Notes: a model not told the origin generated them from the sequence alone. A DNA stretch of 64,000 bases from Amycolatopsis oliviviridis (GCF_014654365.1 NZ_BNAY01000015.1:383-64382), one strand, 5' to 3'. Numbered from the stretch's first letter, positions 6,979 through 15,812 are shown. Numbers and translations: made by a program.

Positions 6979-8069
6979 TGTTGTCAAGGGGGTTGCTGCC
7001 CGCGGTCGCTCTGATCCTCGTCATCGTTGTCAGCGGCTGCACCTCGCCGCCTCTGGCGACTACGAAGGCGGCTGAAACCGGTGCCGACCTGAGGCCGCTT
7101 TCGCAGGTCACGCCCCTGCCGGAGCCGAAAACCCGCACCGGACCGAGCACCGCGAAGCCGGCACAGGCGGACATCACCGGCGGGAAACCGGCCGTCCAGC
7201 ACCTCCCGGCGGTGATCACCGACCACCAGGGCACGCCGGTCACGGTGACCGACACCAGCCGGATCCTCGCCTTCGACATGTCCGGCACGCTCGCCGCGAC
7301 CGTGTTCGGTCTCGGCCTCGGCGGCAACGTCGTCGGCCGGGACGTCTCGACCGGCTTCCCGTCGGCCAGGAACCTGCCGCTGGTCACCGTGAACGGCCAC
7401 CGGCTCAACGCCGAAGCGATCCTCGCGCTGCGCCCGACCGTGGTGATCACCGACACCACCCTGGGCCCGTGGGACGTCGTGCTGCAGTTGCGCGCGTCCG
7501 GCGTGCCCGTGGTCGTCGTCGACGCGAAGCGCTCGATGGACAACGTCGGCGACATCGTCCGCCAGGTCGCCGCCGCGCTGGGCGTTCCCGAAGCGGGGGA
7601 AAGCCTCGCCACCAGGCTCGCGGCCGACGTCGACGCCAAGAAGGCCGAGATCGCGAAGCTCGCTCCCGCCGATCCGGCCCGCAAACTCCGCGTCGTCTTC
7701 CTGTACATGCGCGGGCAGGCGGGCGTGTATCACTTGTTCGGCAAGGGATCCGGCGCCGATTCGCTGATCGGCGCGCTCGGCGCGGTCGACGTCGCCACCG
7801 AGGCCGGGATCGAGGGGATGCGCCCGGTCAACCCGGAGGCGCTGGCCAAGGCCAAACCCGACGTGATCCTCATGATGACCAAGGGACTCGAATCCGTCGG
7901 CGGGGTCGACGGCGCGCTCCAGGTGCCCGGAGTGGCGCAGACCCCCGCCGGGCAGCGCCGCCGCATCGTCGACATGGCGGACTCGCAGATCCTGAGCTTC
8001 GGACCGCTCACCGCCAGTGTGCTCGACGCGCTGGCGCGGGCCCTCTACGCCCCGGACGACGCCAGATGA
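6978..8069 (+). CDS. hmuT: Haem ABC transporter substrate-binding lipoprotein
   Basis: 363 aa. The N-terminus is a lipoprotein signal with lipobox VVSGC (Cys21), so the protein is membrane-tethered on the outside. After a proline-rich linker comes a two-lobed binding domain of the BtuF/HmuT type (about residues 70-360), with DTSRILAFDMSGTLAATVFGL and the helix linking the lobes. It should bind haem handed over by the surface proteins encoded downstream. ATG 6978 has no Shine-Dalgarno and abuts the -10, so leaderless translation is likely. It overlaps hmuU by 4 nt. Iron control through the box at 6960-6978. HmuT is preferred over a siderophore-binding protein because htaA and a haem oxygenase gene are adjacent. 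Confidence 0.9.
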   Translation: MLSRGLLPAVALILVIVVSGCTSPPLATTKAAETGADLRPLSQVTPLPEPKTRTGPSTAKPAQADITGGKPAVQHLPAVITDHQGTPVTVTDTSRILAFDMSGTLAATVFGLGLGGNVVGRDVSTGFPSARNLPLVTVNGHRLNAEAILALRPTVVITDTTLGPWDVVLQLRASGVPVVVVDAKRSMDNVGDIVRQVAAALGVPEAGESLATRLAADVDAKKAEIAKLAPADPARKLRVVFLYMRGQAGVYHLFGKGSGADSLIGALGAVDVATEAGIEGMRPVNPEALAKAKPDVILMMTKGLESVGGVDGALQVPGVAQTPAGQRRRIVDMADSQILSFGPLTASVLDALARALYAPDDAR

Positions 8070-9100
8070 ACCGAGGGTTCAAGGTGACCGCCGTATTCGC
8101 CGTGCTCATCGCCGGTGTCGCCGGGATCTCGCTCGTTTCCGCGGGCAGCGGGCAGTTCGGCATCCCGCTGTCGCAGGTCTTCGATTCGGTGCTGAGCCGG
8201 CTCGGGCTCACGGAAACCCGGCTCGACCCGTTCGCCGAGGGCGCGCTGTGGCAGGTCCGGTTCCCCCGCGTGGTGATGACGTTGCTGGTCGGCGGGGTGC
8301 TCGGGGTCTGCGGCGCGGTGATGCAGGGCGTGTTCGGCAACCCGCTCGCCGAACCGGCCGTGGTCGGTGTCTCGTCCGGCGCGGCCGTCGGCGCGAGTCT
8401 GTCCATTGTGGCCGGTTGGACGTTCTTCGGCGCCTTCACCACACCGGCCCTGGGGTTCGCCGGCGGGCTCGTCACGACGCTGCTGGTCTACCTGCTTTCG
8501 CGGTCGCGCGGGCGCTCCGAGGTGGTCACCCTGATCCTGACCGGCGTCGCGGTCAACGCGGTCGCGATGGCGCTCATCTCGTTCCTGATGTTCTCCGCCG
8601 ACCAGGCCGCCCGCGAGCAGATCGTGTTCTGGCAGCTGGGGTCGCTGGCCGGTTCGCGCTGGCCGTACGTCGTGACCGTGCTGCCGCTGGTCGCCGCCGG
8701 GGTCGCCGTGTCGATCGCGCTGTCCCGGAGACTCGACCTCCTCGCGCTCGGGGAACGGCAGGCCCGGCATCTCGGCGTGGACGTCGAGAAACTGCGCCTC
8801 GGTGCGGTCGTGATCGTCGCGCTGATGGCGGCGGCGGCCGTTTCGTATTCGGGGATCATCGGGTTCGTCGGGCTGATCGTGCCGCACGGGCTGCGGATGC
8901 TGCTCGGCCCCGGGCATCGCGTGCTGATCCCGGCGAGCCTCTTCGGCGGCGCGCTGCTGCTCGCCGCGGCGGATCTCGGCGCCAGAACCCTGTTCACCTA
9001 CGCGGATCTGCCGATCGGCATGCTGACCGCGCTCGTCGGCGGACCGTTCTTCTTCTGGCTCCTGCTGCGCACCCGGCGTCGTTCGGGAGGCTGGGCATGA
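8066..9100 (+). CDS. hmuU: Haem ABC transporter permease (FecCD family)
   Basis: 344-aa polytopic membrane protein with about ten helices. FecCD features are visible: RFPRVVMTLLVGGVLGVCGAV near residue 70, GNPLAEPAVVGVSSGAAVG, and the cytoplasmic ATPase-contact region GIIGFVGLIVPHGLRMLLGP near residue 265. It pairs with HmuV to carry haem across the cytoplasmic membrane. Start ATG 8066 overlaps the hmuT stop (ATGA), and its stop overlaps hmuV in the same way. Confidence 0.93.
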   Translation: MNRGFKVTAVFAVLIAGVAGISLVSAGSGQFGIPLSQVFDSVLSRLGLTETRLDPFAEGALWQVRFPRVVMTLLVGGVLGVCGAVMQGVFGNPLAEPAVVGVSSGAAVGASLSIVAGWTFFGAFTTPALGFAGGLVTTLLVYLLSRSRGRSEVVTLILTGVAVNAVAMALISFLMFSADQAAREQIVFWQLGSLAGSRWPYVVTVLPLVAAGVAVSIALSRRLDLLALGERQARHLGVDVEKLRLGAVVIVALMAAAAVSYSGIIGFVGLIVPHGLRMLLGPGHRVLIPASLFGGALLLAAADLGARTLFTYADLPIGMLTALVGGPFFFWLLLRTRRRSGGWA

Positions 9101-9936
9101 AGTTCTTCTCCCGAAGTGCCGCCGCCGTTCCCCGGCCGGCGGAACGCGGTGCCGTCGCCGCCGAACTGGACCGGGTTTCCTACGCGGTGGAAGGGAAAAC
9201 GCTGCTGCGTGACGTGTCGTTGCGGTTGCCCGCGGGCGAGGTCCTCGCGGTCGTCGGCCCGAACGGCGCGGGCAAGTCCACCACGCTCGGCGTGCTCGCC
9301 GGGGATCTCCGCCCGGATTCGGGGCGGGTCCTCGTCGCCGGGCGGGAGCTGGGCGGCTGGAGCGGGATCGAGCTCGCGCGGTTGCGCGCGGTCCTGCCGC
9401 AGCAGAACACCGTGACCTTCCCGTTCAGCGTCGAAGACGTCGTCCGGATGGGCCGGACACCTTGGGAGGGAACGGAAGCCGAGGACTTCGACGAGACCGA
9501 GATCGCGGCCGCGCTGAAGGCCACCGGGATGACCGGGTTCGCCGGACGCCGCTTCACCACGTTGTCCGGCGGCGAGCAGGCCAGGGCCGCGCTCTCCCGG
9601 GTGCTCGCCCAGCGGGCGGGAATCCTGCTGCTCGACGAACCCACCGCCGCGCTGGATCTGCGGCACAGCGAAGAAATCCTCACCCTCGCGACAGTGCGAG
9701 CCGAGGCGGGGGACGCGGTGCTCGTCGTCCTGCACGACCTCGGGCTCGCCGCCGCGTACGCGGACCGGGTCGCGGTGCTGTCGGAAGGGGAACTCGCCGC
9801 CGAGGGCACGCCCGCCGAGGTGCTGACGGAGTCGTTGCTCAGCGAGGTCTACCGGCATCCCGTGGAGGTCCTCACCCATCCCCGTACCGGGAAACCGATC
9901 GTACTGCCCCACCGAGCGGCCGAGGAGCGCCGATGA
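9097..9936 (+). CDS. hmuV: Haem ABC transporter ATP-binding protein
   Basis: 279-aa ABC ATPase with Walker A GPNGAGKST (residues 54-62), Q-loop LPQQNTVTF, signature LSGGEQAR, Walker B ILLLDEPTAALD and switch His in VVLHDLGLAA. The GEQAR form of the signature and the length are typical of HmuV. It drives HmuU. It starts at ATG 9097 inside the hmuU stop and its own stop overlaps the start of the following surface-protein gene, so five genes are translationally coupled. Confidence 0.95.
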   Translation: MKFFSRSAAAVPRPAERGAVAAELDRVSYAVEGKTLLRDVSLRLPAGEVLAVVGPNGAGKSTTLGVLAGDLRPDSGRVLVAGRELGGWSGIELARLRAVLPQQNTVTFPFSVEDVVRMGRTPWEGTEAEDFDETEIAAALKATGMTGFAGRRFTTLSGGEQARAALSRVLAQRAGILLLDEPTAALDLRHSEEILTLATVRAEAGDAVLVVLHDLGLAAAYADRVAVLSEGELAAEGTPAEVLTESLLSEVYRHPVEVLTHPRTGKPIVLPHRAAEERR

Positions 9937-10760
9937 AACAGCTGATGAGAGTGGCCGTCGCAGCCGGGCTGCTCATGATCGCCGCCCCCGTTCCCGCCTC
10001 CGCGGCGGGCGCGGCCGTGACCTTCTCGCCCGGCTCCGCGGACCCGGAGTACGCGACGTCGCTGCAGGTCAAGGGAACCGGATTCCAGTCCGTGCCGAAG
10101 GGGTACGGCGGGATCTACCTGTTGTTCGGCTGGGTCGCCGACGGCGCGTGGCGGCCGAGCCAGGGTGGCGCGGCAGGCGAGACGTATCGGTACGTCAAGG
10201 ACAAGGAGACCAAGGACAACAACGGTTTCCAGCGGTTCCTCGCCTTTCCCGGCAGCGACACCGCGTCCGCGGCCAACGGCGAGCTCGCCGCGAACGGCAC
10301 GTGGTCGGCGACGCTGGTGATCCCTGGCGCGCGGTTCAAGGCCGCCGACCGGGCCGGGAAGATCGTCGACGTCGACTGCTTGAAGGTCCGATGTGGACTG
10401 ATCACGGTCGGCGCCCACGGTGTGGTCAACGCGAACAACGAGACCTTCACCCCGGTGACGTTCGCGGTGCCGAAGGCGCCCGCGACGCAGGCCGCGCCAC
10501 CGCCACCCCCTCCGGCTTCGCCGGCGCCGCCGCTCTCCTCCAGCGCGGCGCCGGCCTCCTCTTCGGCGCCACCTATGTCCACTGTGGAATCAACGCCTGC
10601 CGCGGCGGCTCCGGCTCCGGCCGTGCAGCCCGCCGCGCAAAGCGGGGAATCCGGTTCGTGGTGGTGGATCGCCGTCGTGGCGGGCGTGGTGCTGATCGCC
10701 GCGCTCGCCGTCCCCCTGATCCGGGCCCGCAAGCGGACCCGAAACGCGGAAGGTGAATGA
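9933..10760 (+). CDS. Membrane-anchored surface protein of the haem locus
   Basis: 275 aa: signal peptide (residues 1-25, PASAA), one beta-rich domain (about 27-172) with LQVKGTGF near the start and DCLKVRCGLITVG ... FTPVTFAV at the end, a Pro/Ala/Ser linker (about 175-235), one membrane helix (about 242-264) and a basic RARKRTR tail. The domain shares its motif pattern with the secreted protein at 6382-6894. Topology places the domain beyond the membrane on a flexible stalk, suited to receive haem. Equivalent genes in corynebacteria (htaB/htaC) bind haem; assignment here is by context only. There is no LPxTG motif. Confidence 0.8.
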   Translation: MKQLMRVAVAAGLLMIAAPVPASAAGAAVTFSPGSADPEYATSLQVKGTGFQSVPKGYGGIYLLFGWVADGAWRPSQGGAAGETYRYVKDKETKDNNGFQRFLAFPGSDTASAANGELAANGTWSATLVIPGARFKAADRAGKIVDVDCLKVRCGLITVGAHGVVNANNETFTPVTFAVPKAPATQAAPPPPPPASPAPPLSSSAAPASSSAPPMSTVESTPAAAAPAPAVQPAAQSGESGSWWWIAVVAGVVLIAALAVPLIRARKRTRNAEGE

Positions 10761-10761
10761 A

Positions 10762-12645
10762 GTGTCCTTGCGAAGATGGGGCGCCGCGCTGGCGGGTGCG
10801 GCGCTGGTGGCCGGGATCGCCGTCACCCCGGCGATCGCCGCCGATCCGTTCACGCCGAAGGTGACCGTGACCCCGGGCACCGGTCTCGATCCGGCGGGCG
10901 CGAAGATCGTCGTCAAGGGCACCGGATTCGATCCGGCCGCCAACGACGGCAAGGGCTTCGGCCTGCGCGTGGGCCCGGCCAAGGCCGACGTCCGCGACCG
11001 CGCCGGTAAGGATTTCCAGGTCAGCCGCCTGATCAAGAAGGGTGCCGTCGGCACCCAGATCCCGCTCGACGCCGACGGGACCTGGGAATACTCGGTCACG
11101 GTCAAGGCCGAGTACGTCGCGAGCGGCACGACCTACAGCGCGAAGACGCAGCCGTTCAGCGTCTTCGTCTTCGGCTGGGACACCCCGGTGCTCACCTGGG
11201 ACAGCACGACACCGTTGAAGTTCACCGGGATCGGCGACCCCGATCCCGGACCTGGCGACACCGCGGCCGGCCTCGGCTGGGGAATCAGGCAGTCCTGGCG
11301 GAACTACATCACTCGCGGCGGAGGGACGGTGACGCCGTCGAACGGGGCTACGCTGGATTCCTCGGCGCCGAACGTCGCGCCCTTCCCGTACAAGTGGAAG
11401 TACGGATCGTCCACCTGGGACTCCGGTAAGGGAACGGCTTCGTACACGGGCCAGGTCAAGTACACCTTCGAGGCGCATACGATCTGGGACTTCACCGTCG
11501 CCGATCCCCGGATGGCCATCGCCGGAGACGGCACCGGGAAGCTCACCGCGAAGATCGGATACTCCTTCTACGGGACCAAGACCGCGCCCGAAAAGGTGCG
11601 AGCGCCGTCCGACGTCGTCTTCGCCGACCTCAAGCTGAAGACGCCACAGCAGGTGGGGGACGCCGTCGTCGTCGACATCGAGTCGGCGAAACTGACGAAG
11701 GAGGGCGCCGAGGCGTTCGCCGGGTTCTACAGCGAGGGCGAAGCCCTCGACGCGGGCCGGATCGCCTTCCCCGGCAAGAGCGGCCCCGCACCCACGTCCA
11801 GCCAGCCCACTTCGGTGCCCACGAGTTCGGTTCCCTCCAGCTCGTCTTCGGCTCCGGCCACGACGACGTCCTCGGCGTGCGTGCTCACCCCGGATTCGGC
11901 GAAGCAGGGAAACCTGTTGTGGGGCTTCAAACAGAGCTTCCGCCGCTACGTCGCGACCGGCTCGGGCACGTCGATCACCGCCTCGGACGGCGTCGAGATC
12001 ACCGACATCGACAAGATCGACGGGACGGGCCCGCCGAGCGGGGCCTACCGGTGGGGCTTCGACAACGCGCAGTACAAATCGGCGACCGAGTTCACGACGC
12101 AGTTCCGCGGCAAGGTGACCTTCGCCTACCCGGCTCACTCCTTCGAGCTGTCGATCGGGCGGCCGAAGGTGGTCGTGGCGCAAGGGAAGGGCAAGCTCTA
12201 CGCCGACGTGCAACTGAAGACGACCAGCGGGGCGCCGTCGCCGCCCATCGATCAGCCGGGTGTCGAACTCGCTTCGCTGGACCTCGCGGCCGCGAAGACC
12301 ACCGAGGGCGCGGGAGTGCTGAGCGTCGCCGGGGTCAAGGTCACCCTGGGCAACGCGGAGGCGTTCGCGAAGTTCTACACGGTCGGGGAGGTGCTGGACG
12401 AGGCGGCGGTGACGCTCGGCGCCGCGTGCGCGAACCTGCCGGGTGGCGCCGGGCCCGGCTCGGGTCCCGGTGCCGGTTCGGGCTCCGGCTCGGATGACCT
12501 CGTTCCGGACGTGAAGTACCGGCCGGACTCGGCGCTGGCCTCCACCGGTGTCGAGAGCGGCGTCTGGCTGCTGGGTGGTCTGGTGCTGCTGGGCGCCGGG
12601 TTGCTTCTGGTGCTGGTGGTGCGTCGCCGGACCGCGTCGCGTTAG
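10762..12645 (+). CDS. htaA: HtaA-domain haem-binding surface protein with two HtaA modules
   Basis: 627 aa: signal peptide (about 1-30), an N-terminal Ig-like domain (about 31-160, with IVVKGTGF), HtaA module 1 (about 170-345, opening WGIRQSWRNYI), a Ser/Thr/Pro linker, HtaA module 2 (about 383-560, opening WGFKQSFRRYV), a Gly/Ser linker, LASTG (592-596), a membrane helix and an RRR tail. HtaA modules bind haem in Corynebacterium HtaA, which captures it from host proteins and passes it to HmuT. LAxTG suggests anchoring by a class E-type sortase. I prefer GTG 10762, with GGAAGG ten bases upstream, over the in-frame GTG 10753. Last gene of the hmu operon. Confidence 0.92.
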   Translation: MSLRRWGAALAGAALVAGIAVTPAIAADPFTPKVTVTPGTGLDPAGAKIVVKGTGFDPAANDGKGFGLRVGPAKADVRDRAGKDFQVSRLIKKGAVGTQIPLDADGTWEYSVTVKAEYVASGTTYSAKTQPFSVFVFGWDTPVLTWDSTTPLKFTGIGDPDPGPGDTAAGLGWGIRQSWRNYITRGGGTVTPSNGATLDSSAPNVAPFPYKWKYGSSTWDSGKGTASYTGQVKYTFEAHTIWDFTVADPRMAIAGDGTGKLTAKIGYSFYGTKTAPEKVRAPSDVVFADLKLKTPQQVGDAVVVDIESAKLTKEGAEAFAGFYSEGEALDAGRIAFPGKSGPAPTSSQPTSVPTSSVPSSSSSAPATTTSSACVLTPDSAKQGNLLWGFKQSFRRYVATGSGTSITASDGVEITDIDKIDGTGPPSGAYRWGFDNAQYKSATEFTTQFRGKVTFAYPAHSFELSIGRPKVVVAQGKGKLYADVQLKTTSGAPSPPIDQPGVELASLDLAAAKTTEGAGVLSVAGVKVTLGNAEAFAKFYTVGEVLDEAAVTLGAACANLPGGAGPGSGPGAGSGSGSDDLVPDVKYRPDSALASTGVESGVWLLGGLVLLGAGLLLVLVVRRRTASR

Positions 12646-12657
12646 CGGCCACCGGAT

Positions 12658-12710
12658 GTCATGAAAGGGCCGTTCAGGACGAGAAACGTCCTGAACGGCC
12701 CTTTCATGAC
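12658..12710. terminator. Family A palindrome, 24-bp perfect arms, between htaA and hmuO
   Basis: Arms 12658-12681 and 12687-12710 are perfectly complementary around an AGAAA loop. The core ATGAAAGG/CCTTTCAT is shared with the palindrome at 38024-38078. It begins 13 bases after the htaA stop in a convergent region, so it probably ends transcription from both sides. Confidence 0.75.
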
Positions 12711-12735
12711 CTTTGCCGGTCGGTGTCCAGAGGGG

Positions 12736-13404
12736 TCAGGCGGCCCGGTAGGAGTCCAGCTCACTCGCCAGCTCGTCGAAGACCGCGATGTTGCACTCGA
12801 AGGCCACGATCGCCTCCTCGATCAGCCGCGCGCGCTCGTCGTCGCTCCACGGCGCCGAGTTCAGCTGTTCGCGGTAGTTGTCGCGGAACTTGGGCGCGCT
12901 GCCCAGCTGGTCGAAGTGGTAGAACAGCGAACCCGCCTCGTTCAGCTCGTACTTGCGCTCCAGCAGCCGCCGGATGACCTGGCCGCCGGCGATGTCGCCG
13001 AGGTAGCGGGTGTAGTGATGGGCGACGAAGCCGCCGGACCAGTCCGACGCCTCGGCCACGCGCCGCGCGTAGCGCTCCGTCGACGGCAGCGGGCGGACGG
13101 TCTCGCGCCAGTCCGGGCCGACGAGATGTTCGAGGTCGCGTTCGAGGCTCGGCACCCGCCGCAGTTCCTCGAAGACGAACTTGCCCGCCACCGGGTCCGC
13201 CGCCAGCTTGTCGGCGGCGCGCTCGATGGCCTGGTAGATGAAGTAGTACTGGATGGCCAGCCGGGTGTACCCCTCGACCGAGAGCTCGCCGCCGAGCAGC
13301 GCGTTCATGTACTCGGAGTGGTTGGCCCGCTCGTGGGCGGCCAAGGTGGAGGCGCGCAGGTTCGCGGAGAACGGCCCGGATTCGACGTCGGTGGTCACCG
13401 GCAT
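12736..13404 (-). CDS. hmuO: Biliverdin-producing haem oxygenase
   Basis: 222-aa cytoplasmic enzyme that opens imported haem to release iron, CO and biliverdin. Signatures: proximal-His region STLAAHERANHSEYM near residue 20 and distal-helix motif TRYLGDIAGGQ near residue 125, both standard for HmuO/HO-1. I start it at ATG 13404 (MPVTTDVESG) because GGAGG lies eight bases upstream; the longer frame from 13461 has no such site. It faces the hmu operon. An iron-box-like site (13464-13482) and a separate palindrome (13428-13444) lie upstream, so iron and a second signal may both control it. Confidence 0.95.
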   Translation of the reverse strand: MPVTTDVESGPFSANLRASTLAAHERANHSEYMNALLGGELSVEGYTRLAIQYYFIYQAIERAADKLAADPVAGKFVFEELRRVPSLERDLEHLVGPDWRETVRPLPSTERYARRVAEASDWSGGFVAHHYTRYLGDIAGGQVIRRLLERKYELNEAGSLFYHFDQLGSAPKFRDNYREQLNSAPWSDDERARLIEEAIVAFECNIAVFDELASELDSYRAA

Positions 13405-13427
13405 GAACACAGCCTCCAAAGCATCGA

Positions 13428-13444
13428 TCTGACATGCTGTCAGA
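13428..13444. promoter_or_regulatory. Palindrome TCTGACA-N3-TGTCAGA upstream of hmuO
   Basis: TCTGACATGCTGTCAGA is a perfect 7-3-7 dyad, 24 bases before the hmuO start and downstream of the iron-box-like site. It is the size of a TetR-family operator and the adjacent upstream gene encodes a TetR protein, so an operator role is plausible but inferred. Confidence 0.45.
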
Positions 13445-13463
13445 AAGAGCGTAAGGCACAACT

Positions 13464-13482
13464 GCGAGTTAGGCTACCCTAA
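13464..13482. promoter_or_regulatory. DtxR/IdeR-like iron box upstream of hmuO
   Basis: The site matches TTAGGTTAGGCTAACCTAA at 14 of 19 positions; the core GTTAGGCTACCCTAA is well kept and the left edge is degenerate. It overlaps the last codon of the TetR gene and lies about 60 bases upstream of hmuO. Confidence 0.5.
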
Positions 13483-14072
13483 TCTTCGCTTTTCTCCGTC
13501 ATGCCGACCGCTCGGAGCACGAATCGGACCGCGCCCTCGATCGCGTCTTCCAGCCGTTCGGGTGGCACGTCGACGACCTGACGGCTGCCCAGCGCGGCGG
13601 TGATCATCGGGATCAGGACGTCCGGATCCTCTTCCGGCACTCCCTCGGCGAGGATCTCCCGCAGCTGGCCGGTGATGGGATCGGCGTGCGCGCTGATCCG
13701 CCGGTACGCGGCGGGCGCCAGCGCCGACGCGAGCGCCGTCCCCGGCGGCAGGTGGTATTCGGCCAGCACCCGCAGTTGCAGCCGGACGAACGTCGAGAGC
13801 TTCGCCACCGGGGTGTCGGCGGTCGCGACGGCCGCGGTCAGCCGTTCGACGTACCGCGTCGCCTCGTCCTCGACGAAGGCGACCAGCAGGCTTTCCTTGT
13901 CGGGGAAGTGGTTGTACATCGCCGTCCGGCCGAGACCGGCTTCGGCCGCGACCCCCGCGAGCGTGATCGCGTCGAACCCGCGCTCGTACAGCTGCCCGCG
14001 CAGGACGTCGAACACCCTGCTGCGGACCTCGCGCCGGTGCTCCTCCAGCGACCGGCCGATGATCTTGGGCAC
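13479..14072 (-). CDS. TetR/AcrR-family transcriptional regulator
   Basis: 197 aa. The N-terminal helix-turn-helix is clear (about residues 25-60, ITLAGVAAEAGLGRTAMYNHF followed by PDKESLLVAFVEDEA); the C-terminal ligand domain is not specific. It sits immediately upstream of hmuO on the same strand, and its stop overlaps the iron-box-like site. The 7-3-7 palindrome at 13428-13444 is a candidate operator, which would make it a second regulator of haem degradation, but a role in its own expression or elsewhere is equally possible. Confidence 0.85.
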   Translation of the reverse strand: MPKIIGRSLEEHRREVRSRVFDVLRGQLYERGFDAITLAGVAAEAGLGRTAMYNHFPDKESLLVAFVEDEATRYVERLTAAVATADTPVAKLSTFVRLQLRVLAEYHLPPGTALASALAPAAYRRISAHADPITGQLREILAEGVPEEDPDVLIPMITAALGSRQVVDVPPERLEDAIEGAVRFVLRAVGMTEKSED

Positions 14073-14096
14073 GAGCCACCTCCCTGAGAGGCAACC

Positions 14097-15596
14097 TTAG
14101 GCGTCGAGCGGCCAGGTGTGCACCGGCGTGTCGGTGGCCGACAGCTCCAGGTACCGGCCCAGCATCCGGTTCAGCGCGGTTTCCCGCTCGGCCCCGCGCT
14201 CCTCCGCGCGCAGGACGAACTCCCGCTGCCAGGCCGCGCCGGTCCGCCTGGTGAGGCAGCGCTGCTCGATGATGCCCAGATAGCGCTCTCTCGCCTCGTC
14301 CGAAACATCCGATCGGCGTAATCCCTCGTGCGCCAGCGGCAACAGGACCCGCAGCACCAGCTCGTCCGGCGGGATCCAGCCGATGCCCGGCCAGTACAGC
14401 TGCGCGTCGAAACCCCGGCGCGCCCCCGCGTACATGTTCTCCTCGGCCGCCTGGAACGACATCTGTGTCCACACTGGACGGTCGGCCTCGGCGAGAGCCC
14501 GCTGGGCGCCGTAGAAGAAGGCCGCGTTCGCGACCATGTCGGCCACGGTCGGACCCGACGGCAGCACGCGGTTCTCCACGCGAAGATGCGGCATGCCGTC
14601 GACGACGTCGTAGACCGGCCGGTTCCAGCGCCAGACCGTGCCGTTGTGCATCCGCAGTTCGGTGAGTTTCGGGGCCTGGCCGGAGTCGAGCGCTTCGATC
14701 GGATCCTCCCGATCGGTCTCGGGAAGCAGCCCGGGGAAGTACCGGACGTTCTCCTCGAACAGGTCGAAGATCGACGTGATCCACCGCTCGCCGAACCACA
14801 CCCTCGGCCGCACGCCCTGGTTCTTCAGCTCCTCCGGCCGGGTGTCCGTGGCCTGCAGGAACAGCGGGATCCGCGTCTCGTGCCAGAGGGTCTTGCCGAG
14901 CAGGAACGGCGAATTCGCGCCGACCGCGATCTGGACCCCGGCCAGCGCCTGCGCCGCGTTCCAATGCGCCGCGAACTCCTCCGGCGCGACCTGGAGATGG
15001 AGCTGGACCGAGGTGCAGGCGGCCTCGGGCAGGATCGACTCGGAGTAGCTGCGCAGGCGCTCGGGTTGTCTGCCGGGCAGCGGCGCGCCCTCCATCGAAA
15101 GCACCGTGCGCTCGCCGCGAGCGGCGAAGATCCGGTCGTTGAGCAGCGAATACCGGGCGTTGTTGGTGAGCCACTTCTGGTCGAAATGCTCATGCCGCAG
15201 CGTCGGGAGGATGCCGATCATCGCCAGTGAGGCGCCGGATTCCTCGGCCTTGCGCGCGGCGGCGCCCAGGTACGCGCGGAGATCGTCCTCCAGCTGGAGC
15301 GCGGACTCGCCCGCCAGCGGCCGCGGCGGCACGTTGAGCTCCAGGTTGTGCTGGCCGAGTTCGGTGGTGAACGACGGATCGTCCAGCGCTTCGAGCACCG
15401 TCGTGTTCGTCATCGACGGACGCAGCTCGGCGTCCACGAGATTCAGTTCGACCTCGAGCCCGATGTTCTTGCGAGGAAAGGAAAAGCTCCCGTCGGTGAG
15501 CATCCGGGCCAAAGTGTCGAGACAGCGCTGGACCTTCCGGCGGTAACGTCCGCGATCTTGCGGTTGACAGGGGTCCGCCGAAAGATTCTTACCCAT
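14097..15596 (-). CDS. GCS2-type glutamate-cysteine ligase / carboxylate-amine ligase
   Basis: 499 aa. The N-terminal block FPRKNIGLEVELNLVD (about 40-55) and ELGQHNLELNVPPRPL resemble the nucleotide- and glutamate-binding part of the GCS2 family, which joins gamma-glutamyl to cysteine or other amines using ATP. Further conserved-looking blocks are MHNGTVWRWNRPVYD and HLRVENRVLPSGPT. I start it at ATG 15596 (MGKNLSADPC), with GAGGAG upstream, rather than the ATG at 15668. Actinobacteria use mycothiol and ergothioneine instead of glutathione; EgtA is one GCS2 member but is shorter, and no egt genes flank this one. The true substrate is open. Confidence 0.75.
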   Translation of the reverse strand: MGKNLSADPCQPQDRGRYRRKVQRCLDTLARMLTDGSFSFPRKNIGLEVELNLVDAELRPSMTNTTVLEALDDPSFTTELGQHNLELNVPPRPLAGESALQLEDDLRAYLGAAARKAEESGASLAMIGILPTLRHEHFDQKWLTNNARYSLLNDRIFAARGERTVLSMEGAPLPGRQPERLRSYSESILPEAACTSVQLHLQVAPEEFAAHWNAAQALAGVQIAVGANSPFLLGKTLWHETRIPLFLQATDTRPEELKNQGVRPRVWFGERWITSIFDLFEENVRYFPGLLPETDREDPIEALDSGQAPKLTELRMHNGTVWRWNRPVYDVVDGMPHLRVENRVLPSGPTVADMVANAAFFYGAQRALAEADRPVWTQMSFQAAEENMYAGARRGFDAQLYWPGIGWIPPDELVLRVLLPLAHEGLRRSDVSDEARERYLGIIEQRCLTRRTGAAWQREFVLRAEERGAERETALNRMLGRYLELSATDTPVHTWPLDA

Positions 15597-15812
15597 GTTC
15601 GTCGAGCTCCTCATTGGCCACGCTCCGCGGGATCCAGGCGGGACTGCCAGGCGGCCCAACGGTTTCACGCATCGCCGTCGTCCGGCTAGCGGCCAAACTG
15701 GTGCTCTCTGTCACCAGGGGTTAACTTACAGCAAAATGCGCCCGTTCGTACCACTCGCCGGTGGACGTTCGGAGGCAAACGGCTCGCAGCGGGCGGATGA
15801 CACACTCTCCTG

